Shown here: positions 27,753 through 36,914 of the stretch, piece after piece
Layout of the letters: each line of letters opens with the position of its first letter
How positions within the stretch are numbered: the stretch's first letter is position 1
Source: Tardiphaga robiniae
GTDB lineage: Bacteria; Pseudomonadota; Alphaproteobacteria; Rhizobiales; Xanthobacteraceae
DNA: 64,000 bases
Direction: 5' to 3'
NCBI RefSeq assembly: GCF_001618955.1
Contig: NZ_LVYV01000054.1
Span: forward strand, 124,001 to 188,000
Made by a program: the position numbers and the translations under genes
The notes under the pieces: generated by a model
Told to the model about the DNA's origin: nothing
Database searches by the model: none
Seen by the model: only the letters and a program-made list of their open reading frames with translations

Positions 27753-28595
27753 ATGAACGCACCGCTCGCCCACCCAAAGCCCCGCGCTGCGGACAATGTG
27801 ATCGAGCTCGAAAAGGTGCGCGTCACTTTCGGCACGGCGAAGAACGCCGTGACCGCGCTGGCCGAGACGTCGCTACGCATAGACAAGGGCGAATTCGTCG
27901 CGCTGGTCGGTCCGTCCGGCTGCGGCAAGTCGACGATTCTGAAACTGGTGGCCGGCACGCTCAATGCGACCCAGGGCAACGTGTTCGTTGCCGGCCGCGA
28001 AATCGGCGCGGGCGCGGCACGGATCGGCATGGCGTTCCAGAACCCGACATTGCTGCCGTGGCTGAACATACGCGACAACGTCATGCTGCCACTCAAGATC
28101 GTGCCGCCGTTCAAGGAAGCGTTCGGCGCCAAGCGCAAGACCGAATATCGCGACCGCGTCGAGGCATCGCTCAAGCAGGTCGGCCTCGGCGGTTTCGGCG
28201 ACAAGTTTCCCTGGCAGCTGTCCGGCGGCATGCAGCAGCGTGCCTCGCTGTGCCGGGCGCTGATTCATGATCCGACCTTGTTGCTGCTCGACGAGCCATT
28301 CGGAGCGCTCGACCAGTTCACCCGCGAGGAATTATGGGAGATCATGCAGAATCTCTGGATCGAGAAGCGCCCGACGGTGCTGCTGGTCACTCACGACCTC
28401 AAGGAAGCCGCCTATCTGGCGTCGCGCATCTGCGTGATGCAGGCGCGGCCCGGTCGCATCGTCGATGACAGCCCGGTGCCGTTCGCGCGGCCGCGCACCA
28501 TCGACGTGTCGTTCGAGCCGGATTTCGTCACGCTGACCCAGCGCCTGCGCCAGCGCATCGTCGCGGCTCGCGCCGTTCAGGAGATCGTGTCATGA
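27753..28595 (+). CDS. ABC transporter ATP-binding protein (SsuB/TauB/ThiZ type)
   Basis: A 280-residue ATPase for the NMT1-type importer. Walker A GPSGCGKST, Q-loop FQNPTLLPWLN, signature LSGGMQQRASL, Walker B LLLLDEPFGALD, and H-loop LLVTHDLKEAAYL. The start MNAPLAHPK lies 4 bp after the cyclic amidase stop; an overlapping Arg-rich frame from 27666 is not the real N-terminus. It overlaps the permease gene by 4 nt. One ATPase must serve both binding proteins. Confidence 0.92.
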   Translation: MNAPLAHPKPRAADNVIELEKVRVTFGTAKNAVTALAETSLRIDKGEFVALVGPSGCGKSTILKLVAGTLNATQGNVFVAGREIGAGAARIGMAFQNPTLLPWLNIRDNVMLPLKIVPPFKEAFGAKRKTEYRDRVEASLKQVGLGGFGDKFPWQLSGGMQQRASLCRALIHDPTLLLLDEPFGALDQFTREELWEIMQNLWIEKRPTVLLVTHDLKEAAYLASRICVMQARPGRIVDDSPVPFARPRTIDVSFEPDFVTLTQRLRQRIVAARAVQEIVS

Positions 28596-29368
28596 GCGAA
28601 CGCGTCCGCCGCCAAGTCATGTCCACCGCCTGCATCATCGGCTTCTTCGTACTGTGGGAATTGTTGTGCTTGATGTTCCATGTCTCGGACATCGTGCTGC
28701 CGCGGCCGAGCCAGGTGCTTGCGACGCTCTGGACGCGCTTCCCCGCGATCTGGCCGCATGCACTGCAGACGCTATATACAACCATGGTTGGGTTCGGCTT
28801 CGGCATCGCGATCGGCATTCTGCTGGGCATGCTGATCGGCTCGTCGAAGCTGGCTTATGACGTCGCCTATCCGATGCTGGTGGGATTCTCGTCGATCCCG
28901 AAAGTCGCGGTGGTGCCGATCTTCGTACTGTGGTTTGGCGCGGGTACCGTGCCGGCGATCCTCACCGCGATGATCATGTGCATCTTCCCGATCGTCGTGA
29001 ACGTCGCCACCGGCCTTGCGGCGACAGAGCCCGAATTGCAGGATGTCATGAAGACGCTGCGCGCGACCAAGCTGGAAATTCTGTGGAATGTGGGCCTGCC
29101 GCGCACCATGCCGTACTTCTTCGCCTCACTAAAGGTGGCTGCGACGCTGGCTTTCGTCGGCACGGTGATTTCGGAGACCGTGGCCTCCAATCGCGGCATC
29201 GGCAATCTGATGATGATCGCGTCATCCAGCTTCGATGTGCCGCTGGTGTTCGCCGGCCTGTTCATTCTGGCTGCATTGGGCGTCGGTTTGTATATTGTGT
29301 TCTCGCTGATCGAGGCGCGCGTCACCGGCTGGGCCGTGCGCAGCGACAGTTTCGCCGCCGGCGGCTGA
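28592..29368 (+). CDS. ABC transporter permease (SsuC/TauC/ThiX type)
   Basis: A 258-residue inner-membrane permease with about six helices. The ATPase-coupling EAA loop is visible around MKTLRATKLEILWNVGLPRT. The N-terminus is MSERVRRQVMSTACIIGFFV. It overlaps the ATPase gene (ATGA), and the formamidase-like gene follows after 14 bp. It is the only permease of the cluster and probably works as a homodimer with the ATPase at 27753. Confidence 0.92.
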   Translation: MSERVRRQVMSTACIIGFFVLWELLCLMFHVSDIVLPRPSQVLATLWTRFPAIWPHALQTLYTTMVGFGFGIAIGILLGMLIGSSKLAYDVAYPMLVGFSSIPKVAVVPIFVLWFGAGTVPAILTAMIMCIFPIVVNVATGLAATEPELQDVMKTLRATKLEILWNVGLPRTMPYFFASLKVAATLAFVGTVISETVASNRGIGNLMMIASSSFDVPLVFAGLFILAALGVGLYIVFSLIEARVTGWAVRSDSFAAGG

Positions 29369-29382
29369 ACACAGGACATTCC

Positions 29383-30330
29383 ATGACGCAGACACTGCTT
29401 CCGAGCCCAACGACCGTTCATTGGGGCTATTTCGACGCCACGCTGAAGCCGATCGCCACCATCGATCCCGGTGAGACGGTCACAATCACAAGCGTCAGCG
29501 GCACACGCGAGAACCTTCCGACAGAAGCGGACATGACCGTCCGCCCCGAACTTGTCGCCATCCTGGATGCCGTCACGCCAGAACTCGGGCCGCATATCCT
29601 CACCGGGCCTGTCGCCGTGCGCGGCGCCCAACCGGGTGACGCATTGCGTGTCGAGATCCTTGATGTCCAGCTCACGGATGACTGGGGCTATACGCTCTTC
29701 AAGCCCGGCATGGGCACGCTGCCCGACGACTTCGACTATTTCCGCCGCGTCCATATCGGACTTGATCGGGCCAATGGCGTGGTGAAGACGCCATGGGGCA
29801 TCACGCTAAAGGCGCGGCCGTTCTTCGGCGTGATGGGCACCGCGCCGAAACCCGCGGTTGGCCGGGTCAGCACGACCATGCCCTCGCATTTCGGCGGCAA
29901 TATCGACAACAAGGAGCTCGGCGCAGGCTGCGTTCTCTATCTTCCTGTCTGGACCGAGGGCGGCCTGTTCTCCTGCGGCGACGGTCACGCCGTGCAGGGC
30001 GATGGCGAAGTCTGTGTAACTGCCGTCGAGACCGGCCTCACCGGCACGTTCAAGATCGATCTCGTCAAGAATGCGCAGTTGGAGGCCCCCTATGCCGAGA
30101 CGAAGGATCATCTCATCTCGATGGCCTTCGATCCCGATCTCGACGAAGCCGCGCGTATCGCGCTCCGCCGGATGGTGAGCATGATCGTCGCACGCACGAC
30201 GCTGACGCCCGATGATGCCTATATGCTCTGCAGCCTCGCCGCCGATGTCCGCGTCACCCAGCTAGTCAATCTCGACAAGGGCATCCATGTCATGATGCCA
30301 CATGCGGTTCTGAACCAGTCTAAGCGCTAA
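29383..30330 (+). CDS. Acetamidase/formamidase family protein
   Basis: A 315-residue FmdA/AmdA-family amidase, predicted to release ammonia from formamide or another short amide. Typical features are VHWGYFDATLKPIATIDPG near residues 10-30, HILTGPVAVRGAQPGDALRV, MPSHFGGNIDNKELGAG, and GDGHAVQGDGEVC. The ATG at 29383 begins MTQTLLPSPT. It is the last gene of the plus-strand operon; its stop overlaps the stop of the convergent nitrilase gene. It would complete nitrogen release from an open-chain amide. Confidence 0.88.
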   Translation: MTQTLLPSPTTVHWGYFDATLKPIATIDPGETVTITSVSGTRENLPTEADMTVRPELVAILDAVTPELGPHILTGPVAVRGAQPGDALRVEILDVQLTDDWGYTLFKPGMGTLPDDFDYFRRVHIGLDRANGVVKTPWGITLKARPFFGVMGTAPKPAVGRVSTTMPSHFGGNIDNKELGAGCVLYLPVWTEGGLFSCGDGHAVQGDGEVCVTAVETGLTGTFKIDLVKNAQLEAPYAETKDHLISMAFDPDLDEAARIALRRMVSMIVARTTLTPDDAYMLCSLAADVRVTQLVNLDKGIHVMMPHAVLNQSKR

Positions 30331-31346
30331 ACCGCGCGTTCGGCCGGCTCAAACGCGACCTCTTCGTCGTCGATCTTGTCGACGAAGGTTGCCGGTACGA
30401 GGCGCTTGCGATTGATGGTCAGATCGAACACGTCGAAACGATTGTAGTAGCCGACCACGTCGTGGAACTGCTTCGGCTCGATGCAGCGGCGCAGGTCGAA
30501 TTCGGCATAGGCGATGCCTTCCTCGTCCTGCAGCATGTCGCCGAGCACTTCGCCGGTCGGGTCGACGAAGAAGCTGGCGGCACGCTGCGTGCGATCGATC
30601 ACATCGACCACATCGGGATCCCGCGCGATCAGGAAGTCGCGCATTGCCTTGTCCATATAGCCGGCGGTGACGATGCCGAAGGCCTTGGCCTCGAACGAAT
30701 GCGCGCTGGCACGAATGCGATTGGCTGCAACATTGTTGAAATTTCCACCGCTGCTCGGGCGGCGCGTTGGCCACATCGGCGGCCAGCTCGAAATGTGAAT
30801 CTGCTCAGCCTGCGCCATCAGCGTATAGCGTGCCAGCGGATTGGTATTCTCGCCACAGATGAGATTGCCGACACGCCCCACAGGCGTATCGGCGACACGA
30901 AGGCCCGCGCCATCGCCGGCAGCCCAGACCAGCTTCTCATAGAAGGTCGGCACCAGCTTGCGGTGATGATTGAGAATGTTGCCGTCGGGCCCGATCAGGA
31001 CATTGCTGTTCCAGATCAGGCCGACGCTGACCGGCGAGCTCTCGCTGATCCCCATCGAAACCGTCACGCCAAGCGCCCGCGCCTCGTTGCGCAAGGCGGC
31101 CATTTCCGGACCTGCAATCGACACCGACTGCTCCGCCATCGTCACGAACAGATCGTGATTCTCGATCGGCGCCCACAATGCCGCCCAGACCGGAAATGCC
31201 GGGATATAGGTTTCAGGAAAGGCAATCAGCCGCGCGCCTGCGGCAGCAGCCTCGCGAATGATCGAAATCGCCTTCGCCGTGGTGGCCGCGCGATCGAGAA
31301 ATACGGGCGCAGCATGGACCGCAGCGACTTTAACCTGTGACGACAT
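30327..31346 (-). CDS. Nitrilase (carbon-nitrogen hydrolase family)
   Basis: A 339-residue nitrilase-superfamily enzyme with the full catalytic triad: Glu in IAFPETYIPAFP, Lys in HRKLVPTFYEKLVW, and Cys in ICGENTNPLARYTLM, followed by EQIHISSWPP. The CxENxxPLAR and IHxxxWP patterns are those of true nitrilases (nitrile to acid plus ammonia) rather than ureidopropionases or amidases. Of two close ATGs, MSSQVKV at 31346 is better spaced from AAGGA than the ATG six bases upstream. It is transcribed toward the formamidase gene, the stops overlapping by 3 bp. Confidence 0.88.
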   Translation of the reverse strand: MSSQVKVAAVHAAPVFLDRAATTAKAISIIREAAAAGARLIAFPETYIPAFPVWAALWAPIENHDLFVTMAEQSVSIAGPEMAALRNEARALGVTVSMGISESSPVSVGLIWNSNVLIGPDGNILNHHRKLVPTFYEKLVWAAGDGAGLRVADTPVGRVGNLICGENTNPLARYTLMAQAEQIHISSWPPMWPTRRPSSGGNFNNVAANRIRASAHSFEAKAFGIVTAGYMDKAMRDFLIARDPDVVDVIDRTQRAASFFVDPTGEVLGDMLQDEEGIAYAEFDLRRCIEPKQFHDVVGYYNRFDVFDLTINRKRLVPATFVDKIDDEEVAFEPAERAV

Positions 31347-31535
31347 CGTCATTCTTCCTTTTGCATCGATGCGGCGACCTTTCCGGCCAATCGGAACGGC
31401 CCGGAAATATCGCTGAACCATGTTGAGGAGGAACCTATCCATTCAGGGCCGCGGGACCACGGGGCATTTCTGCAACCCGGGGTGCACGGACCACCATGCT
31501 TCGAAGATCGACCGGGCCTGGCCGAGCGCCTCGCT

Positions 31536-31850
31536 TCACCACGTCTGATTGCGGGAGTTGTCGCCGATGCCGTAGCCATAGCTGGTCGGCGCACTCGCAT
31601 AGGAATCCATCGGCCGCACCGGCGGAGCAACGGAAGGAACAGTCACGCGGACCGCAGCATGGACACGCCGCTGCTGTACGCGGCGGGCTGCGCTGATATC
31701 GGTGGAGAGCCGGGGGTCGCCGATCCAGCGATAGGCCTTGTCGGATGCCGCCGAGCTCTCCGCCATGGAGGTCCACAACACGAAAGCCACGGACGCGGGC
31801 ACCAAGAGCCACCGCCGGGCCGATTTCATCATCGTCTTGCGCGCAGACAT
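31536..31850 (-). CDS. Small exported hypothetical protein (104 aa)
   Basis: A 104-residue protein with a Sec-type signal peptide (KSARRWLLVPASVAFVLWTS, likely cleavage near ESSAASDKA) and a Pro/Val-rich mature part ending SYGYGIGDNSRNQTW. No cysteines and no known domain. It is single and isolated between the nitrilase and AraC genes, with no clear operon partner. The overlapping frames on both strands are Arg-rich shadows. Function unknown. Confidence 0.65.
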   Translation of the reverse strand: MSARKTMMKSARRWLLVPASVAFVLWTSMAESSAASDKAYRWIGDPRLSTDISAARRVQQRRVHAAVRVTVPSVAPPVRPMDSYASAPTSYGYGIGDNSRNQTW

Positions 31851-31982
31851 TTGAGCGATCCTTTCATAGTGGTTGGGGTAGCGAGATATCTTCGGGTGGT
31901 TCGTCGATGCGAACTATTCGTCAAAGGCGGGGACGATCATGCAAGCGTCCGTAGCCCATTTCTGGATACTCCCCGAGGAGCG

Positions 31983-32540
31983 TCACTGCTGTGTTGCTAG
32001 TGCGGACATCATCATGTTGTCGCGGCGCCAGGCGTTGGGGCTGACGCCAGTTGCGCGCCGAAACTGGCGGCACATGTGGGCCTGATCGGAGAAGCCGCAA
32101 TCGATGGCGATCTCGCAGAGTGACTTGCTGCTGGACGTCATCAACTCCATCGCGCGTGTCAGGCGGCGGGAAACGATATAGGTATGGGGAGACTGGCCGA
32201 ACGTAGTCTTGAACGCATTTGAGAAGTAACCGCAACTCAGGCGAGCGAGACTCGCGAGATCCGATACTTGGATCGCTTCATCCAGATTTGAATCAATGTG
32301 GCACTTGATCCGCTCCGCCTGCCAGCGTGCGAGGCCGCCCCTCGCGGGGCTGACGGGCGACGGTTGGGAGGGCGCCTCGAGCAGCGATGCAGCCTGCCTG
32401 ATGCAGCGAAGAGCCGCACCGACATCCGATCCAATCGCCTGCCGTGCATCTAGCAGGAGCTGGGCGACCGTCGTAGAACCTGCGTCAGACAATACACCGG
32501 CAAACGAGTCAGAATTCTGGGACTGTGAATCGAGCAGCAT
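31983..32540 (-). CDS. AraC-family transcriptional regulator
   Basis: A 185-residue regulator: a short N-terminal region of about 75 residues without a cupin domain, then a double HTH AraC domain (IKCHIDSNLDEAIQVSDLAS, LSCGYFSNAFKTTFGQSPHT, CGFSDQAHMCRQFRRATGVS). The start MLLDSQSQN follows AAAGGAG at ideal spacing; a frame to 32597 lacks this. It is divergent from the sensor-kinase gene by about 225 bp, so it may be linked to it. Target genes unknown. Confidence 0.87.
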   Translation of the reverse strand: MLLDSQSQNSDSFAGVLSDAGSTTVAQLLLDARQAIGSDVGAALRCIRQAASLLEAPSQPSPVSPARGGLARWQAERIKCHIDSNLDEAIQVSDLASLARLSCGYFSNAFKTTFGQSPHTYIVSRRLTRAMELMTSSSKSLCEIAIDCGFSDQAHMCRQFRRATGVSPNAWRRDNMMMSALATQQ

Positions 32541-32764
32541 ATCGGTCTCCTTTGGGTGGTGAATGCCATCGACATCGCGATGACTTCGACGATCCAAGGA
32601 TGAGAGATTCCGGCCGCGCTAACCATTCTACGAGGATAGAGATTCAAGAAACGAAGGTAATCCCGCCCTATACCAAGGTTTATCCCGGGCGAGACGCCAC
32701 CGACTTCGGACGACTTTACCATTCCCTGCAGGACGCATGCCCTGCTTCCTATTTTGCGGCTCAA

Positions 32765-34312
32765 ATGACCAATTCTGATCGGGTGCAACGACCCTCACAG
32801 CTGCCCATGGCCATTGCGACAGCTATCCTTGCCGCAGGTATTTTCGCGTTCGACGCCTTCAGCACATTCGAGATCGCCGTCGCGGCGCTTTATATCGTCG
32901 TGCTGCTGATGGCGCTCCGTTTCACCAATGTCACGGGCATCATCCTGATCGCCCTCGGTTGCATCGGCCTGACAATCCTCGGTTATCTAATCGGCCACGC
33001 GAACGACCCCAATGAGGGAGCAATGCTGCGCGGCGCCGTCAGCGCGCTCGCCATTGCCATCGCGGCGGTGCTCTGCGTCCAGATCAGGATGTCGGACGCA
33101 AGGCTTCGGCGGAGCGAAGAGCGCTATCGCAACATCTTTCAGGGCACGAGCGTTGCCATCTGGGAGCAGGACTTCACGGAAGCGGCCAATGCCTGCGCGC
33201 CGATCCTGCAACAAGGCATTCCCCGATTGCGCGACTATCTCACCGCCAATGAGGGCTTCCTCAAGCATTGCCTGTTTCTCGTCCGGACCCTCGACGCGAA
33301 TGACGCCGCGAAGCAATTGATCGGCGATCTCGACCAGAAGAACGTTCAGCAGTCCTGGGATGCAGCACTTGAGCCGGAGACTTTGGTCGCCTTTCGCGAA
33401 ATCCTGCTCGCATTTCTTGCGGGAGAAAGCTCATTCACGATTGAAGCAGCCATCCGTGCCGTCAACGGCGAGTTGCGCACCACCATCGTCACGGCAACCT
33501 TCCCCACCGATCGATCTCGTTCCGTCTTGATCAATTCGCTTGATGTCACCGCCAAGATCGCAGCCGAGCAAGCACTCCAGCAGAGCATCGCAGAACTCAC
33601 CCGCGTGTCGCGCATCGCGACCTTGGGTGCCCTGACGGCATCGATCGGCCATGAGGTCAACCAGCCACTTGCCGCCGTGGTGACCAATGCGGAGGCGGCC
33701 TTGCGCTGGCTGTCGCGGGAACGGCCCGATCTCGGCGAGACCACGGCCTGTCTTAAGGAAGTCGTGCAGGAGGGGCGCAGGGCCGGCGGCATTATTCACC
33801 GGCTGAGGTCGCTCGCCGTGAAGGGCGAGTTGGCGCGCGGTCCGGTCGACGTCAACGCCATCGTCACGCAGGTACTGGCGATGGTTCAGCGCGATCTGGC
33901 ACAGCACCAGATTTCAGCAGTCCTCGACCTGACACCCGATCTACCCACCATCGCCGGCGACGAAGTGCAGCTTCAGCAGGTGCTGATGAATCTCGTCAAC
34001 AACGCCGTCCACGCCATGAAGGCGACCGCGACGAAAGAGCTGAGGGTGTGGTCGGCATTCGACGCGACGCGGGGAATTCTCGTCTCGGTGCGCGATTCAG
34101 GATCGGGTATACCGGACGACCATATGCAACGCCTGTTCGCGCCGTTCTTCACGACAAAGGCCGAGGGGATGGGCATCGGCCTCTCGATCTCCCGATCCAT
34201 CATCGAGTCGCATCACGGGCGCATCTGGGCGGAACGAAACGAGAGTGGTGGAACCACCTTTCATTTCATGATACCGACGGCCACCGCAGAAGGATCCGGC
34301 AACCTTGCCTAA
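32765..34312 (+). CDS. Membrane-bound PAS sensor histidine kinase
   Basis: A 515-residue kinase. Three to four hydrophobic helices occupy residues about 13-110. A PAS-like sensory domain (from RYRNIFQGTSVAIWEQDF to VLINSLDVTAKIAAEQ) follows, then a HisKA domain with phospho-acceptor His296 in SIGHEVNQPLAAV, and an HATPase_c domain (VNNAVHAM N box, RDSGSGIPDDHMQRLF G1/F box, GMGIGLSISRSI G2). The domain plan is that of FixL/DctB-like kinases, but there is no visible haem-PAS signature. It overlaps its cognate response-regulator gene by 8 nt. The ATG lacks a strong ribosome site, so the start is moderately certain. Confidence 0.87.
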   Translation: MTNSDRVQRPSQLPMAIATAILAAGIFAFDAFSTFEIAVAALYIVVLLMALRFTNVTGIILIALGCIGLTILGYLIGHANDPNEGAMLRGAVSALAIAIAAVLCVQIRMSDARLRRSEERYRNIFQGTSVAIWEQDFTEAANACAPILQQGIPRLRDYLTANEGFLKHCLFLVRTLDANDAAKQLIGDLDQKNVQQSWDAALEPETLVAFREILLAFLAGESSFTIEAAIRAVNGELRTTIVTATFPTDRSRSVLINSLDVTAKIAAEQALQQSIAELTRVSRIATLGALTASIGHEVNQPLAAVVTNAEAALRWLSRERPDLGETTACLKEVVQEGRRAGGIIHRLRSLAVKGELARGPVDVNAIVTQVLAMVQRDLAQHQISAVLDLTPDLPTIAGDEVQLQQVLMNLVNNAVHAMKATATKELRVWSAFDATRGILVSVRDSGSGIPDDHMQRLFAPFFTTKAEGMGIGLSISRSIIESHHGRIWAERNESGGTTFHFMIPTATAEGSGNLA

Positions 34313-34946
34313 CGACGCAGAAGCACCTTTGGTCGTCATCGTGGACGACGAAGCGGCCATCCGCACTGCGGTTGGCAGTCTGCTGCGTTCGGTCGGATAT
34401 GAAGTCAGCTTCGCCTCCTCTGCGGTCGAGCTTCTCGAGAGCGACATTCTCACCAAGGCCAGCTGCCTTGTCCTCGATATTCGGCTGCCGATCGTTAGCG
34501 GCCTCGATTTTCAGAAGCGTCTTGCGGATCTCGGCGGCAATACGCCTATCGTCTTCATGACCGGCCATGCCGATGTGCCGATGACGGTACGCGCCATGAA
34601 GGCCGGCGCCGTCGATTTTCTCGCCAAGCCGTTTCGCGATCAGGAAATGCTCGATGCCGTCGCCGGCGCCGTGGAACGCGACCGCAAGGCGCGGCAGGAG
34701 CGCGATGGACTGGCCGATATCAAGGCGCGTTTCGGCACCTTGAGTTCACGAGAACGCGAGGTGATGGAATTTGCCACCGCGGGGCTGCTGAACAAGCAGA
34801 TCGCCGCAAAGCTGAACCTCAGCGAAATTACGGTTAAGATCCACCGCGGCAAGATGATGAAGAAGATGGACGCCAAATCCTTCGCCTCTCTGGTGCGCAT
34901 GGCCGAAGCCATTGGCATGAAACCAGCCTCGGTTACCTCCCGATAA
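34305..34946 (+). CDS. FixJ/NarL-type response regulator (REC-LuxR HTH)
   Basis: A 213-residue two-domain regulator: receiver domain with acidic pair VDDE, phospho-acceptor Asp58 (CLVLDIRLP), Thr in FMTGHADVP and Lys in FLAKPF; then a LuxR-type HTH (LSSREREVMEFATAGLLNKQ, LNLSEITVKIHRGKMM). It starts with TTG inside the end of the kinase gene. It is the cognate output of the adjacent kinase by overlap and orientation. Confidence 0.9.
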   Translation: MPNDAEAPLVVIVDDEAAIRTAVGSLLRSVGYEVSFASSAVELLESDILTKASCLVLDIRLPIVSGLDFQKRLADLGGNTPIVFMTGHADVPMTVRAMKAGAVDFLAKPFRDQEMLDAVAGAVERDRKARQERDGLADIKARFGTLSSREREVMEFATAGLLNKQIAAKLNLSEITVKIHRGKMMKKMDAKSFASLVRMAEAIGMKPASVTSR

Positions 34947-35045
34947 ACCTCAGTATGATTTCGCTGCACGGCGATATTTGACAATATTCTGGGCGAAACG
35001 GCTCAACACTGGGGTCGCTGTCAAAGCCGCCGTGTGGAGATTGCG

Positions 35046-35411
35046 TTGAACTCTAAACATGCCATTGCCATCATCGACGATTCCTCGTCGGTTCGCCGCG
35101 CGCTTGAAAGCCTGCTGCGATCGCTGGGCTTCGTTGTCCTCAGCTTCGAATCCGCCGAAGCGTTTCTGACCTCGCCCGTGGTCCGCGAGACGTCATGCGT
35201 GGTGACCGACGTCGAAATGCCCGGCCTCACCGGCATCGATCTCTATGAGAGCATGCGCTCGGACAAGAACCAGACGCCGGTCATTTTCATCACGGCCAAT
35301 TCCGAAGAGAAAGTGCGCGCGCGACTGGGCAGCATGCCCTGCGTCCTCAACAAGCCGTTCGAAGTCGACGAACTCGCCGCCTGCATCAACCAGGCCATCG
35401 CGGCGCCATAG
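35046..35411 (+). CDS. Single-domain response regulator
   Basis: A 121-residue stand-alone receiver domain: acidic pair IIDDSS, phospho-acceptor Asp55 in CVVTDVEMPG, Thr in FITANSE, Lys in VLNKPFEVDE. There is no output domain. The TTG at 35046 was chosen because GGAG lies six bases upstream; a GTG at 35034 is possible. It lies 100 bp after the FixJ-like gene and could be a phosphate sink or diverted output for the same kinase. Confidence 0.82.
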   Translation: MNSKHAIAIIDDSSSVRRALESLLRSLGFVVLSFESAEAFLTSPVVRETSCVVTDVEMPGLTGIDLYESMRSDKNQTPVIFITANSEEKVRARLGSMPCVLNKPFEVDELAACINQAIAAP

Positions 35412-35547
35412 CCGCCGGCACCGCCCCGATCGTCATGGCGCCGATCCCCCATGAATGACGGGCTCGCATGCCCTATACGCCGTCACGCAACGGTTTTAAC
35501 CCGCGTAGGTGTCGGATAGTGTGCGCGCAATCGAATGGGGGAATGAC

Positions 35548-36852
35548 ATGAGCTTGTCCGGAATATTTGCGCGCGTTGTCGCGGTGATCGGTGGCGCGGC
35601 GCTGCAATGGCGCCGCCTGCAGGGCAACGTGCACGCGCCCGCCTGGGGCAGCGCGCCGGTGGTGCCGGAAGCCAAGCCGCAAGGCGCCATCCCCACGCTG
35701 AAGATGCCGACGGCCCAGGGATGGGCCGTGGGACAGAAGCCCGTGGTCGCGCCCGGGCTCAAGGTCAATGCCTTTGCCTCCGGGCTGAAGCATCCGCGCT
35801 GGATCAATGTTTTGCCCAACGGCGACGTCCTCATCGCGGAGGCGACGCAGGTCGCAGGCCCAGTGCGTAACATGTTCGGCTATGCGATGCAGGCGACGAT
35901 GCGGCGGGCCGCGGCGCTCGGCGTCAGCGCCAACTGCATCACGCTGCTGCGTGACCGGGATGGCGACGGTGTCGCCGAGACCAGCCAGACCTTCATGGAG
36001 GGACTGAACCAGCCGTTCGGCATGGCGCTGCTGAGCGACACGTTCTATGTCGGCAATGTCGATGGCGTGGTGGCCTTCCCCTATGTGGCGGGCGCGGATA
36101 GCATCACGGCGCCGGGCAAGAAACTCACCAATTTCAAATCCGGCGGCCACTGGACGCGCAGCATCCTGCCGAGCCCGGATGGCAGCAAGCTCTATATCGG
36201 CGTCGGCTCGCTGAGCAATATCGCCGAAGGCGGCATGGAGGTCGAAGAAGGCCGCGCGGCCGTCTATGAGCTCGATATTGCCAGTGGCAAGAGCCGCATC
36301 TTCGGCGCCGGCTTGCGCAACCCCGTCGGCCTCGCTTGGGAGCCGACGACAAACGCGCTGTGGACGGTGGTCAATGAGCGCGACGGCCTCGGCGACGAGA
36401 CGCCGCCGGACTACCTGACCTCAGTGCGCGATGGCGGCTTCTATGGCTGGCCCTATTGCTACTGGGGCAAGACCGTCGACGACCGCGTACCGCAGGATCC
36501 GGCGCTGGTCGCCACCGCGATCACGCCCGACTACGCGCTGGGCGGCCACACCGCCTCGCTCGGCCTGTGCTGGCTGCCCGCCGGTACGCTGCCGGGATTT
36601 CCGGACGGCATGGTCATCGGCCAGCACGGGTCGTGGAATCGCAGCACGCTCAGCGGCTACAAGGTCGTCTTCATCCCGTTCGTGAACGGCAAGCCGTCCG
36701 GACCACCGCGGGATATCTTGTCGGGCTTCCTCGCACCCGACGAGAAAGTGTCCTATGGACGCCCTGTCGGCGTCACCCTCACCCCGGACGGTGCATTGCT
36801 GGTGGCCGACGATGTGGGCGACGTCATCTGGCGTGTAACGGCCGCGGCCTAA
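35548..36852 (+). CDS. Sorbosone dehydrogenase-family beta-propeller protein
   Basis: A 434-residue protein of the soluble PQQ glucose/sorbosone dehydrogenase fold. The N-terminal hydrophobic segment SGIFARVVAVIGGAAL suggests export or anchoring. Propeller blades are visible as VNAFASGLKHPRWINVLPNG, GLNQPFGMALLSDTFYVG, GAGLRNPVGLAWEPTTNALW and YGRPVGVTLTPDGALLVADD. The start ATG at 35548 follows a GGGGGAA site. PQQ-dependent oxidation of an aldose or similar compound is the family role. No PQQ genes are in the window. The substrate is not predictable. Confidence 0.82.
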   Translation: MSLSGIFARVVAVIGGAALQWRRLQGNVHAPAWGSAPVVPEAKPQGAIPTLKMPTAQGWAVGQKPVVAPGLKVNAFASGLKHPRWINVLPNGDVLIAEATQVAGPVRNMFGYAMQATMRRAAALGVSANCITLLRDRDGDGVAETSQTFMEGLNQPFGMALLSDTFYVGNVDGVVAFPYVAGADSITAPGKKLTNFKSGGHWTRSILPSPDGSKLYIGVGSLSNIAEGGMEVEEGRAAVYELDIASGKSRIFGAGLRNPVGLAWEPTTNALWTVVNERDGLGDETPPDYLTSVRDGGFYGWPYCYWGKTVDDRVPQDPALVATAITPDYALGGHTASLGLCWLPAGTLPGFPDGMVIGQHGSWNRSTLSGYKVVFIPFVNGKPSGPPRDILSGFLAPDEKVSYGRPVGVTLTPDGALLVADDVGDVIWRVTAAA

Positions 36853-36877
36853 GGGCGCGGAATAGTCCGGCAGGCTC

Positions 36878-36906
36878 GTGGAGCACGCGTTAGTCGCGCG
36901 CTCCAC
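36878..36906. terminator. Hairpin between convergent sorbosone-DH and mmsA genes
   Basis: GTGGAGC (36878-36884) pairs with GCTCCAC (36900-36906). The inner CGCG/CGCG extends the stem after a single mismatch, leaving a TTAGT loop. It sits exactly between two convergent stop codons (36852 and 36915), suiting a bidirectional terminator. Confidence 0.6.
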
Positions 36907-36914
36907 GCTTCGAT

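Noticed and set aside
26366-28231. Long minus-strand frame (621 codons) over the cyclic amidase and ATPase genes
   Set aside because: Antisense shadow; the plus-strand genes have complete catalytic motifs and operon spacing.
31482-32000. Plus-strand frame opposite the small exported protein
   Set aside because: Arg/His-rich; the minus-strand frame has a convincing signal peptide instead.
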